Notes: generated from the letters alone by a model not told the origin. A stretch of DNA of 64,000 nt from Anopheles merus (GCF_017562075.2 NC_054085.1:7671259-7735258), one strand, 5' to 3'. Positions 1-14,112 are shown, numbered from the stretch's first letter. Translations and numbers: made by a program.

Positions 1-2213
1 TGTTAACGGTATGTACTGAATACATATACAAGACAAAATTTTGCACCCGTTAAGGTAAAAAATTTTAGCAACATAGCCTTGGCGTTCTTTCTGGCTGTGC
101 GAAATATCATGCAGAAACATGTATAATAATTCAGCATTTAATAAGTCGTAAGCTTTTATATCAATGGGGATTACAACAACAAACAACTTCATGCACAGGG
201 ACAAGATACTTTACTAAATCTGCATGCACGATTCATTCAACGGGTGCTTCAGATTCAAATACTACTAAAACAATATATTATTTATTCGTGTCATAACGCA
301 GTAAGAAGGAATTTGTTTATCAAGCTGTAAGTTAGTAGTTAAAACTTCTCATCGTATGAATAATACCGCTTTACGATTAAAAATAAAAAAAACATCAAGT
401 TATAACTGAAAATGATTACAAGATATGTCAGGTAATATTTACTGTTATAAAAAGTTTCAAATCATTTATTACGTTTCAATAGATAGTAAACCTTTTAAAA
501 CGCATTTGTGAAAAGAAAAAGCAACTTTTATATTATCCTTGAGGTTGAGCAGCAGACAGTTTTTCAAGACATAGCCAAACAAACGAACGCCAAATTATTT
601 GGTTTGCTAGCATGAGCGCTACACTGTTTAAATTTGTTCAAATGTGTCAATGTGTTAGAATGCGATAACATTATTATTTAACAAACAATTGTTAAGTAAA
701 CCATTTAAGACAACTCTTCTGAGCCCACAGAAACGTGCGATCATTGTAAATATGTTTGTATCGTTTACCCCAAACTCCTCCCAACATCTTAAAAAGTAGA
801 CACATATTCCCTTTTTAAAGCTACAATTACAAATACCATCGTGGTTAAATAGCAAAAGATACCAAAATCCGCCTGTCGCATACTACCATACAGTGTAATA
901 AATCTACTGTCTTTAAATATTCCATCCGTGTGCATTTGGCTCAGGCCACATTGAAAGCAATAATCTAAACCACTTTCTCTCTCGCACCATAACTATCCTT
1001 TGTGTGTAAAAAAATGGAATGATAAGAAGCCCACTGAATCACTTAAGATGTCACCAACTCCTGTCAACCATCTCCAGGAAGTGTACGGGGGTATAGTTTT
1101 CTTCCGTCATTATGTCTTTTGCACTTAGATTAGATACTGCCACGCGCGTATAGAGCGGACGAACATTCATCATCGTAGTAACCCACCCTTGGTTATCCCG
1201 TACCGTGCCGCACAATTCGTGTGCGTACGATAAAACGGCGCATACAACCGCACAGACAATACAGCTATTCAACGAAAACCTTTTGGAGGTCTAATGTGGG
1301 TATATAAAATCACGTACCAACGCCATGGTCCCTTTGAACGACACACAGAAGTTGTCTACTGCTGCCAAACAAAAAAGCACGTGGAACTAGCCAACACATG
1401 AAAGCATATTCCCCTGAGCTATGTTATGGGCTTTTGCCGCAGTGCAGTTGGCCCTTCGAACCGGAGAGCAATCAACGATGGATTGCTTTTATGCACGCAC
1501 AAAGTTCATCACGCCCGGTGATACGCTTACTGCTTCTTTGTGTCACTATACCAAGCTTTTAGTGCAAATGCAGCTGACAAAAAACACCTTTGGCTTTGTC
1601 CTACGCACTCTTTCATTCCCGAGGAGGTTCGTTGTCTGTTAACTGTTGCTGTCTTTCTATGGTTTCGCTGTAGCCAATGCTGCCTTCACCTGGAAAGGAT
1701 GCTGCTTTGCTTTATAAGGCGTGAGCTGTTCGATGCATGATTTCATTAACTAATGCGTTTTCTTCATGTGAGTTTTCTCAATATCAAGTGAATCAACATT
1801 GCTGGTTATGGCGGTGGTTTCCGTCATCGGAAAGCGGAAATATAACACAAGCAAAGCTACTACCGCTATCCACACCGTCGTAGAGTACGCCGGACTTCCT
1901 TTCTGTTGAGGTCAAGCTGACATTTATAATTCAGACATTCAGGCGAAGATGCATCGTTGCAGCGATAAAAAAATTAGCATTTTCTTTATGGGGTCGAATA
2001 AAAAACACCGCGAGTTTACGAAATGTTCTTGTTTTAAGAGTGACAAGACATGCCCAACATAAATTTTGTTTACTTTATTTCTTTGTTATTTACTTTATTT
2101 ACACAATTTAAGATGATTTAGACCATCTCGTTTGGCTCATTACAACTCAAGCACAATTAATCTATGTATGTTTAAAAAAAGAAACCGATACTAGGCATTT
2201 TCACACAAACAAG
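1..2213. other. AT-rich non-coding stretch
   Basis: No supported gene in this stretch. Reading frames are short and lack ATG starts, splice context and composition shift. The only structure with possible meaning is at its right edge: two AATAAA signals on the minus strand (2074-2079 and 2094-2099), about 115-140 bases downstream of the stop of the putative terminal exon at 2214-2395. Confidence 0.6.
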
Positions 2214-2395
2214 CTAATCAGCACCGAGCAGCTTCAGGAGAAGATACAAGAGCAGGAATCCAGTTAACGCAAAGAAGAAAGCTGTTTGCGCTAAGCGAGG
2301 CTGGAAACTCATCCGGTTAGTTTCACCCGCCAACAAACTTCGTCCAGATCCAGATCCAGCACCAAGTGGCCTAATCTCAAGTGTCCCACTTTTAC
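2214..2395 (-). CDS. Putative 3'-terminal exon of a tail-anchored membrane protein
   Basis: I do not recognise this protein. The minus strand has a plausible acceptor (pyrimidine-rich run ending CTGTAAAAG at 2396) followed by about 60 open codons and a TAG stop at 2214. The peptide has a Gly/Ser linker, then FQPRLAQTAFFFALTGFL and a leucine-rich segment ending LLGAD. This looks like one C-terminal transmembrane helix with a very short tail, as in tail-anchored proteins. Two minus-strand AATAAA signals lie 115-140 bases downstream, as expected for a last exon. The reading frame needs two bases from an upstream exon that I could not place. A possible first coding exon of the same gene is at 14113-14139. 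A chance open frame is the main alternative. Confidence 0.38.
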
Positions 2396-2956
2396 AGAAA
2401 AGCAAAGAAAAATATTAGTTCCATCTCACGGGCTCCGGCGACCGTATGACTGCAACCTGTTCTAGCAAACCGCTCATGCCACCGATCAACATACAAAATC
2501 CACATGTTCACTCACACACACCCAACTCTTACTCTCCCACTGGGGTGCATCTGCGACTCTAGTGGCGCCCATGATCACTTCCGCTTCTCGTCGTTAGTAA
2601 AAACCGTACCAAAGGGACAGTGTTTTGTTTTGTTTTTGTGCCACAAAATACCCTGACAAAAGGGGCGCCTGTATTGCTTACTTTGTCTCATTAAAACGAA
2701 TCGAACAACGGTGATGCAATGGGAGGAAGTACGAAATTTGACACGTAAAGCCATACAAGCCTCACAGCTGCCCATCAATCAATGGAAAATGCCTAGTCAG
2801 CTCAAAAAAATGGATGCAAAATCGACTGCGACACTGTAGCGCAGCTGAATACCCAGCATCAGTTGCCGAGTTGATGAAGGGTGGTCGCGCACAGTACGTG
2901 ACAAATGCTCTACGGGTGTCTTTGCTGTAGCTGACAGTTTAATCATTTGAATAGAG

Positions 2957-4167
2957 CAGCGGTCGGCAAACTTTTCAGGTATAGGGTAAAAATTTAGAAA
3001 TGCTAAAGAGTTGCGGGCCAATTTTTTTTATTTTCACGCTTAAATTAAAACATGTTAATAAATTGTAGAAACAAAATAAAAAGGAACACTATTTAACCAG
3101 ACTCATCGAAAACCGACTCCAACCAGATGCTTCAATAACATGGATAATCGGACTTATCATGTTTTTTTTATCACAAATTGAAGTTTGTTAAAAAAATCAT
3201 TATTTTTTGGTATAATACACTAAGTTTTGATGAACTTCTAGTTTGTTTAATGGAAACATTTGAAATTTGCCATGAAATTTTGATGTTTTTGTTATGGAAA
3301 TATGCTCCGATAACGATTTCTTCGAATATCATTCTCAGCACGCAATGTCATCATTGTAGTGAATTATCATTTCTCAAGAACACCGTACGTATATCCGGAT
3401 AGCCGATTAAAAGCTATCCGGATAAATGGCGTCCCACTGTATTTGGTTTATAATATCCAGCAATTCGATTGGTGATATTGTTATTTTCCTGTAATAATGT
3501 AATGCAAGCGAGGTTCGAAATTCGTAATTCAACTTATGAAAACTTGTTTTAAAGATTAGTTAAGGATCAGTCAAAACAACAAAGAAAGATTACCGGGGGT
3601 CACTTATTGATGAACCCCTCCTCCCAACAGCAAACATTTTTACTGATATTTTACGAACGGTACAAAAGCCTTAATGGCTGGAAAATCATTGAGACAAACG
3701 TATATTTGGAAACTATCAACATGCTATTCGAACAAATAATTCCATGTCAAACAAATTGATAGCTTGATTCCTTATGTAAAATGGCTTTGACAATCGCAGT
3801 ACATGTAACGAGCAATGTAATTGTCATACTCATATAAAACAATCAGGTTTTTTTTATTATATCAAGTCAATATCAAGTAGAAGCAATGTTAATGTTACAG
3901 GCGAGAAATTTAACCTCAAGTTTGACCATATCGATTAGGCCGTCAATCCATATTTCAGTAATCATAGTTTGAAGAGGTTGACGATTTCAAATCTTACTCT
4001 TCCTAAAAGATATTCAGTAATTTAACATGTGGTATATAGTAACAATAAAATGTGATCTATATAGTACCAACAGTATATAAATAGGTTCTTCCCATCTTTC
4101 AAAATCTAGCGACTGCTTTCGCGGGCCGGATGGAATGTCGCTGCGGACCGGACTTTGTCGACCGCTG
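2957..4167. mobile_element. Non-autonomous hAT transposon with 8-bp TSD
   Basis: The left end begins CAGCGGTCGGCAAAC at 2957. The right end, read in reverse complement from 4167, begins CAGCGGTCGACAAAG, so the two form a terminal inverted repeat of about 15 bases with two mismatches. The flanks are GAATAGAG (2949-2956) and GAATAGGG (4168-4175), an 8-bp target duplication with one mismatch. TIR sequence and 8-bp duplication are those of the hAT superfamily. The 1.2-kb interior is AT-rich and encodes no transposase, so the copy is non-autonomous. It also contains a fragment of a second element (3380-3440). The GCGGGCC-rich blocks inside both ends are typical sub-terminal sequence of this type. 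Confidence 0.85.
3380..3440. mobile_element. Tc1/mariner-like terminal fragment nested in the hAT element
   Basis: The 3' edge reads GCTATCCGGATAAATGGC followed by GTCCCACTG and then TA. In reverse complement this is a TA-flanked end starting CAGTGGGAC, the form of a Tc1/mariner or pogo-like terminal repeat. The interval 30170-30216 carries the same end in degraded form, so this is a repeated family. I found no matching left end and no transposase. Confidence 0.4.
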
Positions 4168-7100
4168 GAATAGGGGAGTGGAAAAAATACTTAAACGTTT
4201 AGGAAGATTAAATCATGAAAGTATTATGTTTATAATAGTACAGTATAACAGTTATAAGGGAACAATTTTTGAGGGGTGTATAATTTTTTTTTTAGACGAA
4301 GCTTATCTTACACGTTTATGCTATTTACCTTATTTTAGCGTGGAAAACATTTGTATCTTTTAGTTTTGCAAATTTTAAAAACAGCGAACACAAATTTGTC
4401 CATTTCACAAGTTTGATAATAATTGTGGATACCCATGTACCAAATTGTCTGTCTCTGTGTATAATCGAGTTTATTGTCTCAAGTGTAATCGAAACGTTAC
4501 TGCTCGTGTAAACGACCTCAACAATCCGATTTTTATCATTATAGACCTAAAATGGTGTCGTTATGCACGCTAAAATACGGTACTACTCTACTGGCTGGCC
4601 AGCATCTCCAACGTATTCGATGGTTGATGTGTTTGGTTGATATTGGACACGCACGACATACTAAAATGCGTCAAAAATAAGGAATCGCATGTTGTACCGT
4701 CCACTAAACGGGTTTTCAAATGCTGTAATATTTAAAGCAATGAAAAACACAAACCCAAAGTTTTGGTAAAGACTTTAGTTTTTACTTGCGTTATGTATTG
4801 TGTTTTATTTTATAGCTTGTGATTTTCAGAACATCTTAAAATGATAATATTTGACACTTCAATTTCAGGTTCTAGCCTTAGCCTTTAATATTTCCATTTT
4901 TACCCTTTTTTATCAGATTCAACATTCTCTTGGCTTTTAAAATCGATCGATAGCGTTATAAAATTGTTTAGCTACCGTTTGAAATACTGTTTTAACAATA
5001 TAAAAAATCTGCATAAATCGTTCGTGTTGAGAGAAGCGCTTAACAAAGACATATACCAATATGCAACACCCGCTCTATAGCGATTCCTGTAGCGATTCAC
5101 AGGAAATTATTCATTAATATGACAATTGAAAGTAATCTTGGAAGATTGAAAATCCAAACCAATAAATTCTAATCCATAAAATACATTATGTTCCGATAAT
5201 GCCATGTAAAAACTGATAATGCCACACCGAGCACTGCACTGTACTAAATCTAGTTACAGTTGGCGCACCGTGCTAACGAGATAAATAGCTAAAGCAGTTC
5301 ATTCGATCGGTGCCGGGACAAACAAAAATAAAATCCACCCTAGCGGCTAGGCCCCCATCACTTGGCGAAGGTCAGCCAGCGTCCGGTGTGCGCGCCCCAC
5401 ACAGCGTCAGACACACCACCAGCACCGAGCGCTTAGTGGGAGATCCCGCGCTACCTTGCCGCGAGGCAGCCGGCCTACGGGCGCGACTTATTTTTTGCAT
5501 TACATGACTTTGTTTGCACACAATTGTGCTGGAACCCGCGGCTGAGCCGAAGGGGGTTGTATTTATATTTGTGTAGTATTTTGCACTACCCCATCCGAGC
5601 GCGCGAGCACTGACGTAATGCCATTTTTCTTCACCCGTTGACAAGTGTCTGAAAGGTGAGCATTCATCCGCGCTGTGGAATAATTGCACCGCGAATGAAC
5701 GAGGGCACTCAACCCTCAAAGCACGGCAAAAACTATACCGCTGAAGCTGTAAAGAGTGTGACTTTTTAAAGTGCTTGAAGCAAGAGAAGGTTTACTGCAA
5801 TTTTTGTTTGTGTCACAAACCACAGATGATGACACGCGGGGCTTAACACTCTTGTTTTCGATGCCCTGTGTTCGGAACCATGTACCGGTTATTTGAGATA
5901 CAACCAAAACCGAAGCTCCTGAAATCTGTGCAAACACATAATCCTTCTCCTTTGTGGAGCTCCCTCTGACACACATTTCTAACATGCTCCTGTACCTATG
6001 CAAATCGACCGGGCAGGATACAGACAGCAACATACAGCGACTCCTCTGTTCTTCGCACTTTCCCTCGGGAAAGGGTAACGGAAATTTCTACTCATCACCT
6101 ATTCCACTGAATAAACAAGTAGCTCCCTGTGCGCTCGAAAGTTGTCTGCGCTGCGAGTGTGCATTTGCTCGTCTTAATCATGGGGCTCGGGTGGTAGGGT
6201 TGTTAAAGTCATGTGTTCCCATCCCATTCCCTTCCCCCGACGTACTTACCTTGTTGATAGCAAGCGTCACGTCGTTTGCTAAACTACTCGCGCAAAAAAT
6301 AAAACACCACCCAAGACGGCCGAACTGATTGTGGCTGCTAAAAGATGGCTTTATCCGCTTGCCCGAAAGTGAAACGGCCCGGCCGTGGCTCATTAGGGAA
6401 GCCCTGTGAAACGACTAATTTTCATTACATACCCTAACGAAACGGCCACCGAAACGGCACGCACGCACGGTGCAACAATCAGTGTCTGGTGCGTCGGAAA
6501 ACTGTAACTTTTCCTTATGCAACGCGGCCGCGTTCACGCTTTTGCCGGTGCGCGTTGTGATACTGCTCGGCGGATGGTAATTGCGTCTTATAAAAAAACG
6601 GCGGCACAAATCGAATTCTCCACACTGAACGTAATATCATACGGAATTGGTTAATCACTTTTTTAACGTCATCCTGCGTCGAAGCACTTGAGACGAAAAT
6701 ATACCATCGGTTTCAAACGCGTCTCGCACGTCCGTGATGGTGGTTATTGACAGCGTCTTCTTGAGCATTCTCAAGAAGGTTCACAATTGAGCCTGCTTGC
6801 TCGACGTTGCCCTCTCGAAGGTGGGTACAGCGTGATACAAAACGAAATCAGAAACAAATATGCGAAACAACAGTCAGCTAGGAAGAAACCCGTTCTTCCA
6901 TATCAACTTGTTCGCCCAAGGTTAAGGCGTCGTTTTCCTTTCCCAAGTCCAGAATAGAGAATGTTGAAAGCAAAAAAGGTCATCCACTAAGGTGCTCACA
7001 AAACCTCCTTCGATAAGAGAAGCTGGCATCGTGTGGGATGGTTTTGAACTTGAGTGGACAATGTTAGGCGATGTTGTAATTTGGCCCAAAGCACAAACGG

Positions 7101-8202
7101 TAAGCCCACGGCGAAACGACGCATCGGAAACTTGCTGTATCCATCTTCGGACAGCGATTACCATTTCAACGTGGGCCACACACTTTCATCTCGCCGTTGT
7201 CTACTACCCATCGAACGATCGATTCTCACATTTAGAGAAAGAGTTAGTCGAATAATATAATACTGTTTCCACAATAGACACATCACAAACTGTACCAAGC
7301 ACGAACATGTTTGCGGTCACAAACACAATAACACACCTTCGGGCCGGATACTATCGATCAGAGTGCCGAGGGAAATGGTGATGGTACATTTTAACGTTCC
7401 GCTAGCATGATCACATTGCATGGTGAGAGGATGCACAAACCATATTTGCATGTGAATGAGGAGAGAATCTGTTAGGGATAGGTTCCAGCTATTCATTTTC
7501 TGGTGACGTTTTATTCACCATCGCTGTGGTTTGTGTGCACTGCGCGCTGGATTAGCCGCTGGTAGTGGTATGGACAAACAAATGCCACAAGCGATGCATT
7601 TTACATGCACAGCTTGAGACAAGCCCAGTGCAAGCGTGAATATCATTTCCGCCGGTGACGAGAGATTGCTTCCTGGAAAGCACTTGAGCGCGCCGGATCA
7701 GAAACCGCAGGAAAATGATCAAACCGCAAATTGATCTACGGATGAATTGGTGCAGAAATTTGTAGTTGATCTCAACCGTCAGGCTATTCAGATTGTGAGC
7801 TATCTTTGATTGCAAAGTGGAACTGTTCTGTGAACATAGAAGTAGATTGCAATTATATTTACTACGACTAATTTAAATGTAATGACATTGTGTACGATAA
7901 TACGAAATGTTTTCGGAACTACTAAGTCATGTTTAAAAGTTGAAGGGTTACGTTTTGTATCGTAATCTATATATTTTAAGATGTAAATACATAAAAATCT
8001 TGAAAATCGCACCGTTCTCCAATTATAGCTACAACAACTAAGCAGATTCTATTTTACATGATATTTCATAATTCTTCGTTTAAATCAAAACGCCAGTCCC
8101 ATGGTTCAGTTGTAATATCGTACGCCCATCATTGGATCAATCCCGTATGGATCCTGCTATGAATAAAAATAATAAATCATAGTCAAATCTATTCATTTCT
8201 TA
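4168..8202. other. Gene-free stretch
   Basis: No gene supported. Composition changes from AT-rich (4.2-5.2 kb) to more balanced (5.3-7.2 kb) without a convincing exon. A good minus-strand donor (CAACAAG then GTAAGTACG, exon edge 6250) sits behind an open frame, but no acceptor gives a frame compatible with neighbouring candidate exons. It may be a non-coding exon of a long-intron gene. Confidence 0.5.
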
Positions 8203-8345
8203 TCTTCTATTTGGCGTAACGTCCTACGTGAAAATGAAGGCATACACAGGGTTTTGAGACTCATTCAGAATCACGAAATCGAATATATAGAACCTTGCTA
8301 CGGAGGAGATGGTCCATATGAGACTTGAACCCATGAACGCATTAA
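8203..8345 (-). mobile_element. tRNA-derived SINE copy, degraded
   Basis: On the minus strand this copy has a B-box-like GGGTTCAAGTC (complement of 8322-8332) and ends in the family tail: an ACGTTACGCCAAATA-like block followed by AGAAGA. It lacks a recognisable A box, so the tRNA head is lost or diverged. It belongs to the shorter of two SINE subfamilies in this window (compare 19821-19968 and 50062-50222). Confidence 0.65.
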
Positions 8346-11300
8346 TGTCTTATGAGAGGCTTAGGAAAAATCAAGTGAAATGGGTTTTATACATAAATAT
8401 TAAATAGAACCCATTGACAATTTCTACTCGATGTTGTTAAACTACAATAAATTAACAAATGTACAATCAATTAAAATTTGGACCATGCATTTATCAAGTA
8501 AATTTTTGGTTTTTACTTGAAAACGTAACAATGTAGTTATGGTCGAATAACCCCACTTGAACCGCTTCGCGATTCCGTACCTACAGGATCATTACATCAT
8601 TTTAAGCACAGAGATTGATCATAAACTTGACCATAGTAAACAGGGAATGATTTTTAGTAGGTGAATTAAATTTTACACATTTGCAGAAATTTGCTGTCTT
8701 AAAAGAATTTTTCTTACTCATTAGTGGTTGAAATATTTTGATATCACTACAGGACAAGAATTTTAATATCATCATCCTAACGACCTTGTGATATGTGACG
8801 ACCCAACAAATAATGACCATTAAAAGCAGTACCTATTTAGAAAAGAAAACTCACATACTCATATAATTGCAACCGTAACTGTTGCACTAATCACACAAGA
8901 GGCACCCATCACCAGCATGGCTTATTTTGCGGGCCCATCCTCTTTGGCACATCACAATAATAGTCACTCTCGCGATATCCTACGGTGCAGTAGCATCAGC
9001 CGGCGAAGAAAATCAAACGCAACTCAGTCTTCAGTCGAAACAGTGAAAGTTGTGTGGCCGTGTACCACCGGTCTACCCCCAAGGAGGCGAGATCAGTCCG
9101 CACCCGCAAATGAAAAGGAATTCCAACACCACGTTTAACCGCCAGGGCCCCCATTAGTCCTTCACTCAAGGCTAAATCTCAAGTTCAAATTCGAACGGCG
9201 AGATTAGCGAACCGTTCCGTGTATCGGGGCCAACTCGGGGCAATAAAGGACGAGCGCCAGCGTGATAAATGGGCGATCGGGGCTTGTAAATGTAACTATC
9301 AGCAGCACTGTTTCCGTGACATCCTGCAGACATCAAAACAAGACCCCCAAGGGTCTGGAAGGGGGTCTTGTGCATAGCGTACAGTGGTGCTCAAAACTAT
9401 AGTTCCCGGAGAGTTTTGAATGTGTTGTTAATGTTTTCACTCGCGCGTTGTTACGCCCGGCTGCTTTATTTATTTGATCAGCCGAACAGGCTCATGTCCG
9501 CCCTGCCTACCTACTCTCCACCCAGTTCGCAAGATCTTTGCAAGATGGATGGATTTTTAATCGTCCGATAGTCACTTTCTATTATCGCCCTTCAAAACGC
9601 CCCGGGAGCGAGAAAGAGAATGTGTCGTACTTATGAGGTCAGTTCCGGATTGGCACGCTGTCTGTCTAAGCCATCATTTCAGGGGCCTGGTCTTGTTGTC
9701 TACGCCGTACGGGATGTGTTTACCTCGGGGGGTTGCGAAGTATATCTTATCGCAATAAAAACACGAAGGCTTTCCCCTTTTGATGTTTCCACCCTCTGGC
9801 ACTGATTGCCGAGTCGCACCGTTGGTGGTTCATTTTTGACATCATTTCGGTGACAAGGCAGTACGGTAAATAGACCGGTACAGTCACCAGACACCGTTTT
9901 GCTCGATCTATTTCCGGACGACACGCAATATCTATCTCTCTCCTTCCAGATTTTCCACTGACAGATGTTTTAGTGTTCTTCCAGATTGACTTTTACCGTA
10001 ACAGCTGCAGCCAACCATAAGTCTCAAGCTCAAGGACATAAACACAATACGAACTAGGTTAATCGATGGAAGATTACACCGGGACTGTTGACTTTGGGCA
10101 ACTTGCTCCGGGTTCGCGGGGCACCATTCACTCACTGACATTTCGCTGTCGGTCGCTAGCCGTGACCTTTCATTTATTGTGCCTACGAGCTGGTGCGCGA
10201 GCTTCTTTAATTAATTTATCTTCCCCTCCCTGTGCGACTCGATGCATCCTACGCACAACACCACGATATCTCCATACCGATCGACCGCTTAGAGATGGAC
10301 TTCGTAAAACAACACTTCCTTACGGTGCCTTCGGGCTATACGGCCGCCGGTAAAAGGGGCCACCAACAAAACAGAGAACCGGTAACGCATCGTCGACTGT
10401 CCGAAAAACTGTATCCCATGTTTCGTCGTCACGGTTCCCCAAATCGAGCCCGCGCCGCAGTACGAAACGCAGCAAACGTGCGATCATCCCGAGCACGCGG
10501 TCGTGCCGGCGGTGTTCGCGTCGATCGTTTTCGTTTCGGCTGGATGCGTGCCCTTCCACGTTCCCCCGGTACAGGGTAAGCGCTTTCAAAATCGGAGCAT
10601 ATTGCGGCCATTGGCCCCTTTTTCGTGGGATGATGGCACACGTTCAGGTGCTTTATTCTTATACCGCCAACACACACATACACGGGCCACGGGTCACCTT
10701 CCTAAGGCTGATGGGGATCAGGAGATGTTTGGATCGTGATTTAACTGAGCGCGTAAACAACAACATTCGCCCGACCGGTGCTTAATTAGGCAAACGAAAA
10801 GGAAGCCGCTGGGTGACCCACAAAACAATGAGCGACCTCAAACGATGATGGATGAATCTGACATTTTCTGCTGCCGTTTGGCGGCGGACTGCATTAGTCG
10901 CGGTGGGGATGCATTTGCGTGGAACTCACGTAATAGCCACAGGACAGCATTGGGAGATGGTAAACGTTGATAGTTATATTTGAAAGGCAGTTTAGGCAAG
11001 TGTTTTTTCTCTTTAAAAAAATTGTTCCAAATACATCTCATGAATTGGTGCCATGACTAGGATATGCTCATTAAGCTCTCGGATACGCAACAATAAAATA
11101 AATCCAATAAATGCACATAACCGTTTGGCCACAATTTAAATCTATAACATTGCACAAAATTTTATAAAAACTATAGCCAAAAACATCAAACACACTTGGC
11201 ATTTCTTTCTATCGCCCTCTCAAAGGCTCATTGAGATCGCAAATGGAGGCCCGTTATGGAAGAAAACACACAATTCTTGATAATTACTCATAAAAAAAAC

Positions 11301-14112
11301 TGTTCCTCTTTCTCTCTTCAAAGCTTGTAACCCTTCCCTTCCCGTGCCCTTCGCATTAAGTCTTCATAATTAGCCCACTATTCCAGTAACCATACCATTC
11401 CCGACAGCAATAAACAGATAGCAGAGCTCATCGCGTTGTGAGATTTGGATTTAGAGCGACATCAACATCATACAGAAACCGCTACGCCCATTCCCATGCC
11501 GGACGTTCGAATGCCGTCGAAAGCTGAAGACCTCCTTTGTTCAGGGGAAAAAGTGGAGAAAAAAAGAAAACAAGCAACACACCCTGCAAATGAGTAAACG
11601 ATCGAAATCATTTCGATAAACTCTATTGTGCAGACACTTTTTTGAATAGCATAGAGGCACATTTCGGGAAGGTAATAGAGACAACTCTCTGCAGGCAGAA
11701 AACAGAAGGTGTTTCCGCCTGTCCGGTCTGTCCATCTGTCTGTCTGCTGCACTCACCCGTTCGGTTGATCACATTTTCCTTCCCAAACAAACATCAGCAC
11801 ACGATTCTTTCACACTGAGGTGGCCAAAGCGGATGGAATTTACTTATAATTGTTTTGCTGGTAATTTCCACCCGGGCATGGGAAATGTCCATTTTCCATG
11901 CATCGGGCCCCCGGCTCCGACGAACGAAAAGTAGAACGGAATCATCGGCCTAACCCGACCGATTCAGTCACCTTCTTTTTGCTTCAACACTCAGATCCCC
12001 AGGCACGCAAATCTGGGCCGCTGGGTGATCGCTGGGCGAAAGCGAAAAAATGGAAATCAAATTACATCCTCAAGCGCCTCTCAGTCGTGCCGCGCGCACA
12101 GGCAGTGCGCCAACAACCTGATCGACGATCACTTCATCCGCGGTACCATTACCGAGAGGATCGATTACCGTTCGGATGTGGATTTTTGGCAGTAGGGCTT
12201 CCCCTCATCGTGAAGGAGCTAATTTTCTGCCTTCCTACCCCATCTACGCGCCATTCGGTGTCGGTAGATTCAAATGAGCAACAGCAGTGGCAGCAATATC
12301 TGCATGCAACTCTCACTTTCCCATTAGTTTTCCCTACCGTGTCGAGCAGTTGGTAAGTCCTTCCATTTTTTCGTTCGCAAACAACTTCACGTGGTGTCGA
12401 ACTTTGCTATTAAATCCATCAAGATTGGCTATGCTGGAATGATCCGTTTCGACGATAAATTGCCGATTTGTGGGTACGATTGATTGAAACCCATTCCGAG
12501 TTGTGCTTCGGCTACGGGAAGGTGCGATTTTCCGCCATTTGTGATCGGATTGTTGCTGATTAGCGCACCGCGAACAGCACAACTATCGGTACACGTCTAG
12601 CCAATAGCCATCATTCGAGTTGTTTGTTCCGGTGTGCGGATTCGGACATTGTGGGATGCGTATTATTTTCTGCACGTACTACTACAAAACTGTAGTTCCA
12701 CAACACATACTCAATTTACAAGCGGTTTCGTTTGTAGCTGTGTGCATGATCTTTTTGCGTAATGTTAACGAAATCTATTTTTGCTAACGTATATTCAAGC
12801 CTTCTTTCGTAAGCCACGGTCGGTTTCATGTGTGCAGATCGAGTTTGATTTTCAAAAAAAAAAGATCACGTAAATTATCCGCCCGGCTCTCGTCCGCTCA
12901 TAAGATATCGATCATGTGTTGAATAATCCATTTGTAATGGAATTAATTTTCGGGTATTACAAAACAGTTACTTATGGTGTGGAAGCTCACTTCCGTTGCT
13001 GCGCTCGCTAATTGCTGCACTCACATAACCCGACACGAGGTTAAGATAGTAATTATCACACCAATGCACAATACAATTAAAGAAAAATGGAAAATTATAC
13101 ATGTATAGGCCACGACATGAGCGAAATACTGTCAAATTTGTCACATATGAGGTTTTGTCACTCTTTTCAGCTTTTGTCACATTTCGTAATCTGAAACAGT
13201 GACAAATTCAAGTTGACAAAACCTGACGATTAATCAATGCTTTGCAAAACCATCAACGATGATATTTGTTTGTTCATTGTTTCAATCATTCTTTATTTAC
13301 TAATCCTTTCCAAAGGTATTGTCATGCTCTCATTATTCAAAAATTTTCAAGTTTGTCAGTTTTTTTTGTATCATGGCCATATAACTTATGATAAAATAAA
13401 TTTTGCAAGAAGGTTTTTCCGAATATAACAATCCGTCAAAGAATGTAGTAACTTAGTAGGGGCTAAAGAAAAAGTTTAGTAATAAATGTAAATTTATGTA
13501 AATTACTAGCATAGACTAGTTAAATTTTACAAAAATATCATCTACATTCAGTCAAGAAACCTTTATAAACAAAACAAGTTATAATGGGTAAATTATTTTA
13601 GTAACTTTATGTTCATGAATTTAGTCATCATCATCGATGATGACTAGGTTGCAGAATACTTAGAGCATATTACAACACACAAATCACGGATAGATATTTT
13701 GTCCCTAACGCTTTTCCATTCGCATACGAATAACTTGTCTTTGCTTAAATTAATAGAAATTACTCTCAATTGTAAACAATTCCACATTTCTTTGTTGTTT
13801 TATGCTGTGTTATAGGAAAAAAAACTCAGTAAGCACAGTGAAAACACGTTCATTTAGATATGTATCGCGTCTTCTCAACTCCGCTGGAAGACGGAAGTTA
13901 CTCAGAATGTATCTGCCCCACGAACAACCTGCTTCATCATTTGTAATGAGTTTCGTTGCTGCTCGTATTTACTCTTTCCATGGTAGCACACGTCCCTACT
14001 TACACAGACGCGCTTCAACACTCCTCGTTTACTATCCAGCAAATGTACCGCAAAAATGTAAGTGTGTACGTGTTTTCCCCCCTGTCATTAGTAGTACGGC
14101 TGTTACACTTAC
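8346..14112. other. Gene-free stretch with small palindromes
   Basis: No supported gene. Open frames at 10.2-10.7 and 11.9-12.4 kb have no recognisable domain, though a plus-strand donor-like GTAAGTCC follows the second at about 12355. A perfect 25-base palindrome made of TAGTCATCATC and its complement lies at 13621-13645. The 12.9-13.8 kb part is AT-rich with several TTGTCAC/GTGACAA motifs that suggest a decayed transposon, but no clean ends were found. Confidence 0.5.
9338..9371. repeat. 11-bp perfect hairpin
   Basis: ACAAGACCCCC (9338-9348) is followed, after a 12-base loop, by its exact complement (9361-9371). It is GC-rich in an AT-rich setting. It is too short for a microRNA precursor, and no flanking pairing was seen. 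Function unknown. Confidence 0.6.

Noticed and set aside
1051..1272. Minus-strand peptide with a signal-like start
   Set aside because: Its start is a TTG, and no ATG, splice site or family match supports it.
2405..2575. Additional short exons just upstream of the putative terminal exon
   Set aside because: The best candidates need a 41-base intron or a 26-base microexon. Neither is convincing without transcript data.
6178..6393. Minus-strand frame followed by a good donor at 6250
   Set aside because: Each acceptor tried gives a stop in the phase required by the candidate first exon at 14139. Kept only as a possible non-coding exon.
9375..9425. TACAGTGGTGCTCAAAACTA resembling a Tc1/mariner end
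   Set aside because: No matching opposite end or target-site pair was found nearby. It could be chance.
11898..12356. 152-residue plus-strand frame ending at a donor-like GTAAGTCC
   Set aside because: Amino-acid order looks random, there is no acceptor or downstream exon in phase, and no recognisable motif.
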